DNA of 32,500 nucleotides from Chromera velia (Eukaryota > Sar > Chromeraceae), in the NCBI GenBank assembly GCA_018398765.1, contig JAHBMJ010000474.1, forward strand, positions 1-32,500. The letters run 5' to 3'. The notes under the pieces are model-generated. The model saw only the letters and a list, made by a program, of their open reading frames with translations, did no database searches and had not been told where the DNA came from. Positions 1-9,529 of the stretch are shown piece after piece; the first letter of the stretch is position 1; every line of letters starts with the position of its first letter. The position numbers were made by a program, and so were the translations under genes.

Positions 1-614
1 TTATGGTTGCACGTAAAAGCCTTGTGTTTTAAATGCGAAGGCCCCCTTAGAGTCTGCGGGGGAGTCCGGAGATGCAACAGAATGCTTCCTTCCGCTGAGA
101 CTGAACCTTCCAGGCCGGCTCATCGCCCTGTCACGCAGTGTGAAATCTGTCGTGCAAACCCCGCACACCCCCCTTGCTTTGGAGATGAGCGGTGCACCCA
201 GGGAGAGAACAGAGAAATCAGACTTTGTGTCACAAATTGTAAGGAAAGAAAAGTTTCATGTCAATGTTAAATGACAGTAAATGATTTGAAAAGTAAATTT
301 TCTTCAGGACTAGATTTCTTTAAAGTTGAATGCATCTATAATTTATTTTTTATAAAAATGCACACAAATTAATGTCCAGGGTATGCGCATGCATGCAGCT
401 TGGATGAGCGCGCGCCATGCGCGCGCCGCGCCGCCTTGCATGTAGACGGATTGTAGACGGCGACTGACAGCAGGGCATTCTGTCAGAGATCGAATGTCAG
501 AGAGTGTGTTGACTGAGGTTGGCTGATGTTGGCTGTCACTGTATCCAACAAGTTGTCACTTCAAGATCAGGATATGAAAATTTTCAAAGGGTCTCGTGGA
601 GCCCAATTTGGGTG
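1..614. other. intergenic DNA upstream of the oxidoreductase gene
   Basis: No convincing gene is seen. A short open frame near the left edge has no recognisable domain. Positions about 380-440 form a GC-rich patch with GCATGCATGC and alternating GCGCGC. Similar GC-rich patches with TGCATGCA occur upstream of the 23.1-kb gene and near 30.6 kb, so the patch may belong to a promoter region or a dispersed motif. Confidence 0.5.
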
Positions 615-623
615 TATATATAA
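615..623 (+). promoter_or_regulatory. possible TATA element of the oxidoreductase gene
   Basis: TATATATAA lies about 155 bases upstream of the ATG at 778, which leaves room for a 5' leader. The assignment rests on sequence and position only. AT-rich matches of this kind occur by chance, so confidence is low. Confidence 0.25.
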
Positions 624-777
624 ACAATTGTCGAACGATCTGAACGGTTCGAACTCCCGTCTCCTTCATTGCCTCATCTCACGACTTGGTCTGCTTGAAC
701 TGTCGGAGAATTTTTCGGTGAGGCAGTATTGAAATAATTCATTTTGAACTTCCCTCATTGGTTGTTACAAAACCGGT

Positions 778-2063
778 ATGTCCGGCATTCGTTGGGGTGT
801 TTACGGGACCGGAGTGATTGCCGACGATTTCCTGAAAGCAACCCGGTCTTCGTTGCCGGATTCCGGAAAAAAGTTTGAGGGCGTCGTTCAGGGTGTTGCG
901 GCACGTGGAATCGAGAAGGCAAAGGCGTTTGCAGCCCTTCACAAAATTCCCGATGTACACTCTTCTTTTGAGGCTCTCTGTGCTGCTGAGAATATCGACG
1001 TCGTTTACATTTCCTCCCCCAACGCCCTCCACTATTCTCAGTGCCTCATTGCAATCGGTGAAGGCAAACACGTGCTGTGTGAAAAGACGTTCTGCTTGAC
1101 CGCCAAGCAAGGAAAACACCTGATTGAAGAAGCCAAAAAGAAAAATGTTTTTCTTTTGGAGGCCAACTGGATGTGTTTCTTTCCGTACATGGATCAGTTG
1201 AGAGAGACCCTGTCTTCCGGTACTCTCGGTCAGGTCCAGCTTGTGGAGGCCAATTTGGGTTTCCTTACTGACCCAGAGTTTCGTCAACACCTGACGAGAC
1301 ACGAACTCGGGGGGGGGGCACTGGGGGCAGTGGGTGTCTATCCACTCACGCTGAGTCAGATTGTGCACGGGAACGCGAAACCTTCCAAGATTCAGGCGTG
1401 CGGAGTGGTTGATGAGAGCAAGACAGACGTACAAGTGAGTGTGCAACTTTGCTATCCCTCGGGGGGCGTCTCATTGCTGCACAGTTCTCTCTTGACCAAT
1501 TCCTCCTGTGCTGCGCGGATAGACGGCACAAAAGCTTCTCTGATGCTTCACGGTGATCCCCACTTCATCTCCTGCACACGGACAGAACTGCTCTTCCCCG
1601 ATGCGGGGGGGGCAGAAGGTTCGGTAACAGAAAACCGATATCCTCTTCCGGTGTCATCGGAATCTTTTGGCCTTCCCAACAGCGCAGGTCTGTCTGCTAG
1701 CTGTGCGTTCCCTCTCGCTTGCAATCAGGTCGAGTGGTTCTTTCCGTACTGTTCGATCTCTTCCTGCGCATTCTCTATGCCATTGCAATCCCTCAAAGCC
1801 AACGCCGTCTGTTCCCCCCCCCAGATCTGTGGTCTGATGAATCGAGAAGGCGTTCGATACGCAGGTCGGTCGAATTGTGCATTCACATCAAAATGCTCTT
1901 TCCCATCTCTGCAGGACTGTTGTACGAGATCCTTGAAGTGGAGCGCTGCATTGCGGCTGGAATGAAGGAGAGCCCCCTGTGGACCCACCAGCAGACCCTG
2001 ACCAATTTGGAGATCATCGATGAGATTCGCCAGCAGATTGGGGTTGTGTTCGAAACAGACTGA
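778..2063 (+). CDS. Gfo/Idh/MocA-family oxidoreductase, dihydrodiol dehydrogenase-like (two exons)
   Basis: Exon 1 is 778-1687 and exon 2 is 1915-2063, joined across a 227-nt phase-1 GT-AG intron (CAG|GTCTGT ... TCTGCAG|GA). The joined frame gives 352 residues, close to the roughly 330-350 of dimeric dihydrodiol dehydrogenases. Without splicing, the exon-1 frame runs into unrelated sequence. Visible features are an N-terminal Rossmann motif GVYGTGVIADDF (residues 7-18), the EKT variant of the family's EKP motif (102-104, Lys103 kept), and GGGALGAVGVYPL (178-190), which matches the family's GGGALLDIGxY segment and keeps Tyr188 but lacks the Asp. The family uses NAD(P) to oxidise dihydrodiols or sugars; the substrate here is unknown, and no targeting signal is evident. 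The ATG was chosen because the Rossmann fold starts directly after it. A nine-G run near 1310 is a likely place for a sequencing error. Confidence 0.87.
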
Positions 2064-2211
2064 ACGTATCCATGGTTGAATAGATCGAACAATAGAGGAA
2101 AAACCCATTTGACTCGTTGCACTCATAAACGATTCGAGTTCTGGAATTCAATTTGAGCGAGCGACTGCATTAGTGTTGACCTGAGCCAGGACGTGATTGG
2201 GTGATTGATCG

Positions 2212-3083
2212 ATGAGTGAGTCATCGAAAGAGTCCGACGAGATGCGATTGAATAAAGAGAAGGGCAAGGGAATCTGGTGCAGAACGTACTCGATCCAAGT
2301 CGGATCTCCACCCCTCCTCTTGCCTCCTTGTTCGATCAGAGTGATGGCGTCAAGACAGAAAATGCTTTGGTCTTGATCAACAGGCAGAGGGACATGCATG
2401 CCTGTCGAGGCAAAAGCGAACCTTCTCCTCCTTTTTCTCTTTCCACCCATCTGTGTCTCCTCTGCTGAGCGGACGAGCGTGCGTTCGTGTGCGGGCGCGC
2501 TCCACTCCATTCCTCTTCTCTGTTTTGTCTGTCTGCATATGCCCACCTGTCTGCGTGTCTCACTTGATCCCTCTGCCTCTCCGCTTGTCTCTGCAAGTCC
2601 GTCTCTCTCTGCTTGCCTTCAAGTCTCTGCTCCTTACCAGAACAGACCAAGCGAGAAGAAACGAAGGAAACGGCCGGTCTCCACAAATCCGTGCCTGGAT
2701 GTCGACCCGAACGAGTCCATCTTGACGGTGCATGGAGGGAGGGAGTCTGCCATGGCCCAGACGAGACAGGTGAGTTGTTGCAGACATTGGAATGAAGGCA
2801 AAGAAGAAGAGGTCGACGGCCGGATGCACGAAAGAAAGAAAAATGCAAACAAAGCAAGGCACCTTAACTCACTGGCTGCCGCATGCCCCTCTCTGTTCAA
2901 GGGGGGTTAGGTTCCGTGCCCCTATCTCAGCGTTCGTTCGTCTGTGTCAGCATGTACGCAGGAAGGAATGGTTGCCGCAGACGGTGTCATGGCTTCACAC
3001 CAATCCAGAAGACACAATGCTTGTCGATGAATGATGTACGTTGTGCATGCAGGAGCTGGCTGAAGGGGCTGAAATGCCTGCAG
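2212..3083 (+). CDS. candidate upstream exons of the ubiquitin-like-domain gene
   Basis: Three candidate exons join in phase. The first is 2212-2297, starting with ATG and MSESSKESDEMRLNKEKGKG and ending at a CAA|GTCGGA donor. The second is 2641-2769 (129 nt, basic, containing KKRRKRP), with acceptor TTACCAG and donor ACAG|GTGAGT. The third is 3053-3083, which would need a GC donor (GCAG|GCGAGG) to join in phase 1 to the exon starting at 3397. The intervening sequence is pyrimidine-rich and has no long conserved frame. No domain is recognised; the basic run could act as a nuclear localisation signal. The second exon has the best splice sites. The other two are supported only by phase agreement, so the model is tentative. 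Confidence 0.25.
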
Positions 3084-3396
3084 GCGAGGAGGGCGGCCAA
3101 ATTCCGGAACTCGCACGCTGATCTGCGCAACCAGTCAGTCTCTCTGCATGATTTCACAAAAGGTTGCATGCCCGTGTAGACTGTTTTTTCCTTCCACCAT
3201 TTGTGTGGGAGAGAGTCTCGATAGAATTAGTGCATGGGCTTCTATTCACAACCGTGTGGATACATGTGTTCGATATTTTCATCCTCTTTCGGACGCGGGA
3301 ATGATCGAGGGCTGTTCGCACCGTGCACTGTGAGAGTTTTGATGCTTCTCCTGGCTGTCTGACCGTGTTTCTCCATCCTGCCCTCTCCTGATACAG

Positions 3397-3944
3397 CGAA
3401 GAGGCGAAGTACAGAAGGAAAGGGGGTAAAGCTCAGCTCTGCAGTCAGGCAGGAAATCAAAAACTTCAGACAGCTCTCCAAGCAGAATAAGAAGGAGCAG
3501 ACTGGCCTCGCTGCAGGTCAACAAGTCTCTTCTTCCTCCTCATCCTCTTCCAGTGGTCCCGCCACGCAGCGAGAAGACTCCGTCCTGCTCCGATGCATGG
3601 GCATTCCAGTGCTCCGAATCGATCATTTTTGCAGATCCGGTTCTTCGTCTCTCTCCTTTCCTTTCCTTCCCCGGGACAGCTTTCAGATTTTTCTGAAGAA
3701 TTTAGAGGGCAAAACCGTCACTCTTGAGGTGCGGTCCTCAGACTCTGTCGAGAAGTTGAAGGCAAAGATTAAGGCAAAGGAGGGGATCCCACCAGATGAG
3801 CAGCGTTTGATTTTTGCAGGAAAGCAGCTCGAGGACGGATGTACGCTCTCCGACTACAACGTTCAGGATGAGTCCACTCTTCACCTTATGAAGGGAATGC
3901 GGCTCTTCGTGAGGACCTTTACGGGCGAGACCATCACCGTCTGA
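3397..3944 (+). CDS. exon encoding a divergent ubiquitin-like domain
   Basis: The frame is open from 3363, and a good acceptor (CTCTCCTGATACAG) places the exon start at 3397. It encodes a charged linker, a run of serines, then a domain that aligns with ubiquitin residues 2-70: [36 protein letters not shown] and STLHL. Lys6, 11, 27, 29, 33 and 48 are kept; Lys63 is Asp. The C-terminal VLRLRGG tail is replaced by MKG, followed at once by the start of a second unit ([15 protein letters not shown]) and a TGA. The first unit therefore lacks the diglycine needed for processing or conjugation. A pyrimidine tract ending TTTCAG (around 3690) might instead be a splice acceptor directly before the ubiquitin fold. 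It may be a polyubiquitin derivative or a non-conjugated ubiquitin-like protein. Confidence 0.65.
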
Positions 3945-4053
3945 TTTGTGCTGGAAAGCAGCTCGAGGACGGGCGAAACCTGTCTGACTGCAGCAGTCAG
4001 AAGGAGTCGACCCTCCACCTGCATGGTCCTGCGACTTCGTGGCGGGGCGCCTG
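3897..4053 (+). pseudogene. relic of a second ubiquitin unit, internally deleted
   Basis: The unit opens with [15 protein letters not shown] and meets TGA at 3942. In the next frame the ubiquitin sequence resumes as [16 protein letters not shown] and QKESTLHL. A further shift reveals VLRLRGGA near 4024-4050. About 25 codons, corresponding to ubiquitin residues 18-42, are missing at the out-of-frame junction, and there is at least one more frameshift before the tail. This indicates decay of a former tandem polyubiquitin array. Because the diglycine tail survives out of frame here, the lost tail of the first unit probably also reflects decay or recombination. Confidence 0.7.
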
Positions 4054-4079
4054 AGGTCCGTCTTTCATCTTTCACAAAT

Positions 4080-4492
4080 TAAAAATGTGGGATTGAATGC
4101 GTAGGGAAAGGCTTTCGAAAGTCCATACGGATTTTTTGCTGTCAAAGAACGATCGACACAATTAAAACTATCACATCAGTCTGAAGGTATCGTTGGGAGA
4201 TTGTCGAAGGCTTTGTAGGAGGCTGGCGTGTTGGACCCTTGAAAGACTGCACAAGACTCCCAATGGTTTGAAATGTGTGTATTTTTCCATTCGCTCTGAC
4301 TCAAAAGTGTGGACGTGCTCCTTGTTCCTAATACACCTTCTTTCGGCTGCCTTTACAAATGGCCTTTTCGTCTCCCCCCAAGCAGCCCCTTAGAATAAGT
4401 GTCACTTTGATGGTTTTTCATCTGAAGCCCTTTCCCTCTTCTTTCCTTTCAGCCTTCTTTAATTCTTCCCTTCGTTTCTTCAATCCTTCCAG
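4080..4492 (+). other. non-coding stretch between the ubiquitin relic and the next gene model
   Basis: Only short frames without recognisable domains are visible. The last part (about 4410-4492) is pyrimidine-rich and ends CCTTCCAG, consistent with the 3' end of an intron or leader before the exon at 4493. Confidence 0.4.
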
Positions 4493-5086
4493 AAAAAGGA
4501 CCGCGATCAAAGAGCAACGGGGGAGTGGCAAAATTCGCGTGGAAACCTGAACAGAAAGAGACAAAAGCCAGATGGCGAAGATGAAGGGTTCAGTCAGGTC
4601 GGTCATGCAAGCACTTGGTCTTGCAGAACGTTCTCCCCTCTCTCCACTTTTGTCTTTTCTTTTGTCTGGCCATATGTGGAGCGGAGTGTAGCGCCTGTGG
4701 AGTGCACATCAAGCACTTATGCAGGAGACAACGAGCTTGGAGATCCTCTGGCGTAGGAAACATATCATGTTTGCATCCCTCTCGTTTTTCTCATAGTGTT
4801 GCAGTTTGTGTCTTCTTCTTTCCGGTTCTTGCATAGCCTCCATACTTCAATTGTTGTGGTGCAGGATCATGAGACGGTGACCCCTCCGGCACGACTCGAG
4901 TTCGGAGCAGGCATTAGGTCAGAAAATAACAAAGAACCCATCCACGTCTTCCTTTGGTCCATTTCCGCATGTCAGATTCTTCCTGCTTCGGTCTCTTTGT
5001 CGTCTTTCTTTCTTCCTTCCTTTCTTTCTTTCTTTCTTTCTTTCTTTCAGAGAATCTTCCTTCCTTCCTTCCTTTCTTTCTTTCTT

Positions 5087-5125
<39 letters not shown>

Positions 5126-6315
5126 CTCTCTCTCTCTCTCTCTCTCTGTCTTTCTTTCTTTCTTTCTTTCTTTCTGTCTGTCTGTCTGGTTGGCAGGGGG
5201 GCTGTCGCTTTGGCTTTGTATCTACATTGGGGTGTATGTATGGAACTCTCTCTCTCTCTCTCTCTCATTCCCTATATCTCTATCAATTCAGATTGCAGAC
5301 ACCTTCAAAGCTCTTCTCGTTTGCCGAGAAATTAATGGTGAGCCTTGCTGTGAGAGTCGAAGACAAACTTTCTGCTTGGGGCTCTCGTGCTTTTGCATTG
5401 ATTTACTTTCGTGGTTTACGGTCGAGATGGAGGCTCTCGTGATCCGGGAATCCAGTAGTCCGAGTCGGTATGGGACTCTACCCTCAGGTATGTGCAGTCA
5501 TACTCTTCCTCGTTCTGCAAACAATTGGCACTCGTTTTTGCCGCTCATTTGTCTGTACCCCCTTTGGGTTTTTGAGTGTGTCATCTCTCTTGGCTTCTTT
5601 GTGTCACTCTCTTTCACTCGTCTGTGGCTGCTGTTTCTCGATCAAGTACTACGCTCTGTCTGCTTGTGCCTGATTTCTCCTTGCTTGCCCCTTTGGCTGC
5701 AGAACCGATGAAGGAGAGCAAGCATGAGGGAGGCGTCATATACCATAAGACCGATGAGAACTGCGTTTTTGCGCTGGCAGTCCGTCAAGACGAGGGGACA
5801 GAGCACAACATACGAAATCTTTTTCAGGCATGTTATGAGTGCAAAACTCTTTTCTGTCTGTCTGTCTGTCTGTCTGTCTGGTTGGCAGGGGGGCTGTTGC
5901 TTTGGCTTTGTATCTACATGGGGGTGTATATGGGTGTATGTGTCTGTCCGTCCGCCACTCCATCCGTTCGTCTGCTCCCACCTTTCCTTCGCCCGTCTGT
6001 CTCTCTGTCTGACCGACTGGCTGACTTGCTGACAGCTTCGCTTCAAATGTGACTCGTCCTCAAATCACAAACAAACCAATATATGTGTCCCTACTTCTTT
6101 CTTCGTCTCCGTTGGCGTCTATCTGTCTCGTAAGCCTGCTCTTGTAGAAAGCGAAACGTTAAGTAACTTTGGCCGCTGTGAGTCGCTGTGAGCAAATTCT
6201 GCTCCTACAGAAAGCTTCCGTGCGAACACTTGATTTTCTCTTAATGTCAGATATACTTGAGCTGATGGAGTCGATAGGCACAATGCGGCCAACAGTTTTT
6301 GAGAAAAAGTCTTAA
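4493..6315 (+). CDS. six-exon gene model, protein of unknown function
   Basis: Proposed exons are 4493-4597, 4865-4917, 5292-5337, 5427-5487, 5703-5831 and 6251-6315. All exon phases agree (0, 2, 0, 1, 1, then TAA at 6313). Donors include CAG|GTCGGT, TAG|GTCAGA, ATG|GTGAGC and CAG|GTATGT; acceptors include GTGCAG, GCTGCAG and TGTCAG. The acceptor before 5427 (CGAG) is poor. The product is about 150 residues: a basic, polar N-terminus (KKDRDQRATGEWQ), a central EMEALVIRESSSP, then HKTDENCVFALAVRQDEG and a helical end ILELMESIGTMRPTVFEKKS. No family is recognised, and a first exon with the start codon may lie upstream. Introns carry CTTT/CT repeats and a duplicated 65-bp sequence. Transcript evidence would settle the boundaries. 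Confidence 0.42.
5011..5190 (+). repeat. CTTT/CT/CTGT simple-repeat tract in an intron
   Basis: The tract is a run of TTTC, TC and TGTC units within the proposed intron 4918-5291. Long open frames across it on both strands are low-complexity artefacts (poly-Leu/Ser/Phe on one strand, Arg/Glu/Lys on the other). Confidence 0.9.
5178..5244 (+). repeat. intron-borne repeat, copy 1
   Basis: TGTCTG units are followed by GGTTGGCAGGGGGGCTGT, a TTTGGCTTTGTATCTACAT block and a GGGTGTAT block. The same order of blocks recurs at 5866-5935 in another intron of the same gene model with only a few mismatches. Confidence 0.85.
5866..5935 (+). repeat. intron-borne repeat, copy 2
   Basis: This is a near-identical copy of 5178-5244, lying in the proposed intron 5832-6250. 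The copies share the unique, non-microsatellite part as well as the TGTC run, so they are true duplicates and not chance low complexity. Confidence 0.85.
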
Positions 6316-7067
6316 AGCTTCCGTAAAGAGAAAAAAAGATGCCTTCTCGCCTGCTTCCTCCCTTCCTTGCTTGCTTGCAGCTTCAAGAAGGCATCGCGAG
6401 GGACCGGTCCCCCGGCGGATCCTTAGCACACTCTGGGGAGCGGCGGGAGGAGTGGGGATGGGGGCGGTAAGGATAGGATACTGATCCTTTCACACGCATG
6501 CCCCATGCATGATGAGAGACAGAGGTGTACCTGTGAACCTGTGAAGGTGTGAATGCATCCGTAGTGGATTGTATGTTTTTGCGTGCCGATCTGTCTTCAA
6601 ATTGAGAGCAGGAGGAGGGCACACAGAAAATCGATGTCATTGGGCTATGAGGGCTTCGACTGTTACTTGGAACGACAAATTCGTTTGTTCTTTTACGTGC
6701 AGCGAACGGTTTCAAACAGTCTCGGTCGGTGGTCGGGTGCATAGAGTTTCGTACTCTCTTCGGTACGAAGATCTAAACTTCTTAAAGACAACACCCGATA
6801 TTTCTGAGGTCAGAAAATATCTTTTTACCCTTTTTCTTGTCACATCCGCTCATATCTGCTCTCTGACTGCCGTCATTGCTCTCTCTGGAGTCGTGTGCCA
6901 GGAAGCTTCTTGCTGTCCTTCTTGTGACAATGTGTACAACTCACAAGAGTGTGCCTACTCTCTGTTCCTCTCCCTCTCCAGCTTCCTCTCTCTCGCTCTC
7001 TCGCTCTCCTTCCTTCATCGTGTGTGGATGCATAAATATCGTTTTGCACATGTCTCTCGACTTGCAG
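6316..7067 (+). other. non-coding stretch with possible minor exons
   Basis: No supported gene is seen. A small candidate exon may lie after TTTTACGTGCAG near 6703 and before a GTCGGT donor, but it is too short to judge. The segment 6950-7020 is pyrimidine-rich and leads into the acceptor of the exon at 7068. Confidence 0.3.
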
Positions 7068-7205
7068 GACTTGCTCACACTCGTACTTGACCAGTTGGAG
7101 ACTACAGCAGGCAAATCGGGGACTGTGTCGGTGAAGGAAGCGACACAATTAATCAATGCCATGTCAAAAGACCTCCCGCGAAGACTCATCACGAAGATTC
7201 ATAAG
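7068..7205 (+). CDS. isolated internal exon, unknown helical protein
   Basis: The segment is 138 nt (46 codons) bounded by acceptor CGACTTGCAG and donor AAG|GTCGGT, and it is open throughout. It reads DLLTLVLDQLETTAGKSG, then TVSVKEATQLINAMSKDLP and RRLITKIHK, an amphipathic helical pattern. A possible continuation is 7265-7326 (phase 0 to 2) and 7384-7423 with a TGA, but those pieces are short and weak. No family is recognised and no start codon has been located. Confidence 0.4.
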
Positions 7206-7423
7206 GTCGGTCAGACTGACCATCACCTGCCGAAGAACTCTGTGTGACCATGTCTGCGTCCCAGTGCAAATCCTCCTGCATCAGCAGCGGGGCAGCACCC
7301 CTTAAGTTTCTCCCCGTCCAAGACAGGTGCGTCTGCGCGCTTGCACAGGTATGCACGCAATAACTCACTGCTTTCTACCACAGATTTTTGGGCATGGCTC
7401 GCGTCTCGCCTCATGCCTTTTGA

Positions 7424-7925
7424 CAACGCAACCCGTGAGGATGAAAGGATGCGTTTGCTGTGCAACCTCTCTGTTGTTTGGTTGAGTCTTTCTCAACATC
7501 TTTCATCGTGCCCGCAGCACTGGACAACATAAAGGCAGGCAAGGGGCGGGCCGCTTCTCCGGAGTCCCGACCCTCGGGACGAATCGGATGCCAACGGAGG
7601 AGGAGGTCAGTCCGGACGTTATCCGTGTCGAGATGATTGCGTTGCTTGTCAGAACGTATTCTGGCGGCCGCGACTGTGCGTCTGCTTTTGTGCATCCTCT
7701 CGTCTTCTATGCATGTGTGTGCGAGTGAATCAAAACTGGAAACTCTGTTAGCTGGCAGTAATATTCTTCCTCTCTGAGAGTGTTGTGCTTGATGCGATCA
7801 ACATAGCAACCTTCACTCCGTGTCCTTTTGCCCAGTCTCTCACAGAAGGATGCAAGTCATTGGACTTCAAAAGTTGGAGCTAGGGGAGCGGATATGTAAG
7901 GACTCGAGATGTTCAGGACTTGGGT
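7424..7925 (+). other. non-coding stretch with a possible exon at 7520-7603
   Basis: A segment starting after GTGCCCGCAG (about 7520) and ending at GGAG|GTCAGT (about 7603) is open and basic (KAGKGRAASPESRPSGR). It could be a further exon of the gene represented at 7068. Nothing else is supported before the microsatellites at 7.93 kb. Confidence 0.25.
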
Positions 7926-7935
7926 GAAGGGATGA

Positions 7936-8002
7936 GTGCATGTGTGTGTGACACTGTGCTTTTCTTTGTGTTTTAGTGTATGTGTGTGTATGTGAGAAAG
8001 AG

Positions 8003-8050
<48 letters not shown>

Positions 8051-8095
8051 CGCGAGAGAGAGAAAGTGAATGAGTGAGTGAGTGAGTGAGTGTGT
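7936..8095 (+). repeat. GT/GA/GAGT simple-repeat tract
   Basis: Runs of TG, AG and GAGT units lie directly upstream of the gene copy at 8152. Open frames across the tract are low-complexity. Confidence 0.9.
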
Positions 8096-8151
8096 CGATG
8101 TGTGACGGAGTGAATGACTGACTGTGCGTGTTTTTGTCCTCTTCTGTGTGA

Positions 8152-8582
8152 ATGCGTCCGCGTCGCAGCATCGGCGGGGAAAGCGAGACGGTGAGGGAGC
8201 TCTGCAAACAGCTGGAGGAGGAGAGAGAGAAAGGAAAGAACGCCGAGACGGACCTCAAGAGAGTGGTCGGCTTCTGCCAATTGAGGAGAGTCCTGGAGCT
8301 TGCGGAGGACGCGGCAAAGAGCGTCTTCCAGACATAGGGGAGAAGGGCTTCGGGAACACAGGATTCATGAAGAGGCTCGGCCATGGTGTCATGTACCACA
8401 TGTGCACCTTGCTGGGCCTCCAGATGAACCAAGGAACGGACCCCGAGGTTGTGAGCCTTCTGCGGCAGGACGGTTGCAAGGACCCCCAAGATGCCACAGA
8501 GGCGAAGAAGCACCTTGCGGTGCTTTGGAGTGCCCCCCTTTACCAAAAGGACGGCAAGTGGAAAACGGCTGTGCATCCCTGA
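8152..8582 (+). pseudogene. copy 1 of an unknown gene family, broken by a 4-nt deletion
   Basis: The first frame starts at ATG 8152 (MRPRRSIGGESETVRELCK, then a Glu/Lys-rich likely coiled coil) and stops at TAG 8335. The rest of the protein continues in another frame to TGA 8580 (GFMKRLGHGVMYHM, GTDPEVVSLLRQDG, YQKDGKWKTAVHP). Comparison with the related copy on the minus strand at 31.26-31.96 kb shows that four bases (GTAC) are missing here just before 8335. Restored, the segment would be about 140 residues. The function is unknown and no domain is recognised. The second copy extends further after KTAV, so this copy is also shortened at its end. Confidence 0.6.
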
Positions 8583-9197
8583 TACATTAAAACAAAATGG
8601 TACAAAAATGGGTGAAAAATTAACCGATTGTGTCTCAATTTCCGTTTTTGGTACACAAAGGTGCTTATGAAATATGTATGCTATAGGTTTCAAAATCGGT
8701 GTACATCTATATTAACTCAAACTAATAAGCATACAACGTTTTGAGCTTTCATTGTACATAAAAATTTCAACTTGAAAATCTATGTTTGGAAAAAATTGTA
8801 CACCAATTTTATATTATACGAATTCAATTAATGACCAATGAACTTGAATATTCAGTACTAAAATTATAACACAATAATGCAATATAATGATATATGTACA
8901 TATACCGGCCGAGAGAGACCCGGTAGAAAGTGAGTATCTACTCATCACGGTGTATCAAACTATAGGTAATGACTCGGAACTTGATTGTTATGATATTGAA
9001 GACCAATTTATAACTTATACAAAATATCATGCATTAGAAATTATAAAAACAAAATGGATATTTATCTTAACTTACCGAATGTTACACTCATATTAACTCA
9101 TATTTATAGGACAATGACGATTACTAACTTACGCCGCCGATTAGTATATATCATAAACAGACCAACCAACTTAAACAATACCTATGATGATGATAAA
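8583..9197. other. AT-rich island
   Basis: Base composition changes sharply to AT-rich immediately after the broken gene copy and lasts until the presumed start of LINE copy A. One 69-codon frame (8887-9096) is AT-rich and unlike known proteins; I do not call it. The segment ends in a short GAT run (9185-9197), which may be the target or tail into which the next element inserted. Confidence 0.55.
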
Positions 9198-9529
9198 CGG
9201 CTGAAGAAACCGCTGTTTGAGGATCACTCAGTTAGAGCTTGAGACAACATCTCGCTAGAGAGTTCTTCAGAAATTTTTCGCTGAGAAACAGTCTTGCTTG
9301 AACCCATTCTTCGCAGCGCCCGTCTTATAGTTTCCGAGTCGATCGTAGCAGAAAACTCTTTCTCTATTCTCCAGCTTCATTCTGTTTACTCTGTTTTTTC
9401 TGGCTCTCAGCTTTGGTAAACCGATAGCCCTTTTCCCAGCTTTTACTCAAAACGAACTCCAATTTTGCTATAACTTCAGCATCGTTCAGCAGTCGTCTCC
9501 GTTTTCGGTTTGATGATCGTTTTTCTTAA

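Noticed and set aside
7..270. 87-codon frame at the left edge
   Set aside because: No domain, no splice support and composition like the surrounding intergenic DNA.
739..1446. 235-codon minus-strand frame opposite the oxidoreductase exon
   Set aside because: It is the antisense shadow of a gene with clear family motifs on the plus strand.
8887..9096. 69-codon frame in the AT-rich island
   Set aside because: AT-biased, short, without recognisable family or neighbouring signals.
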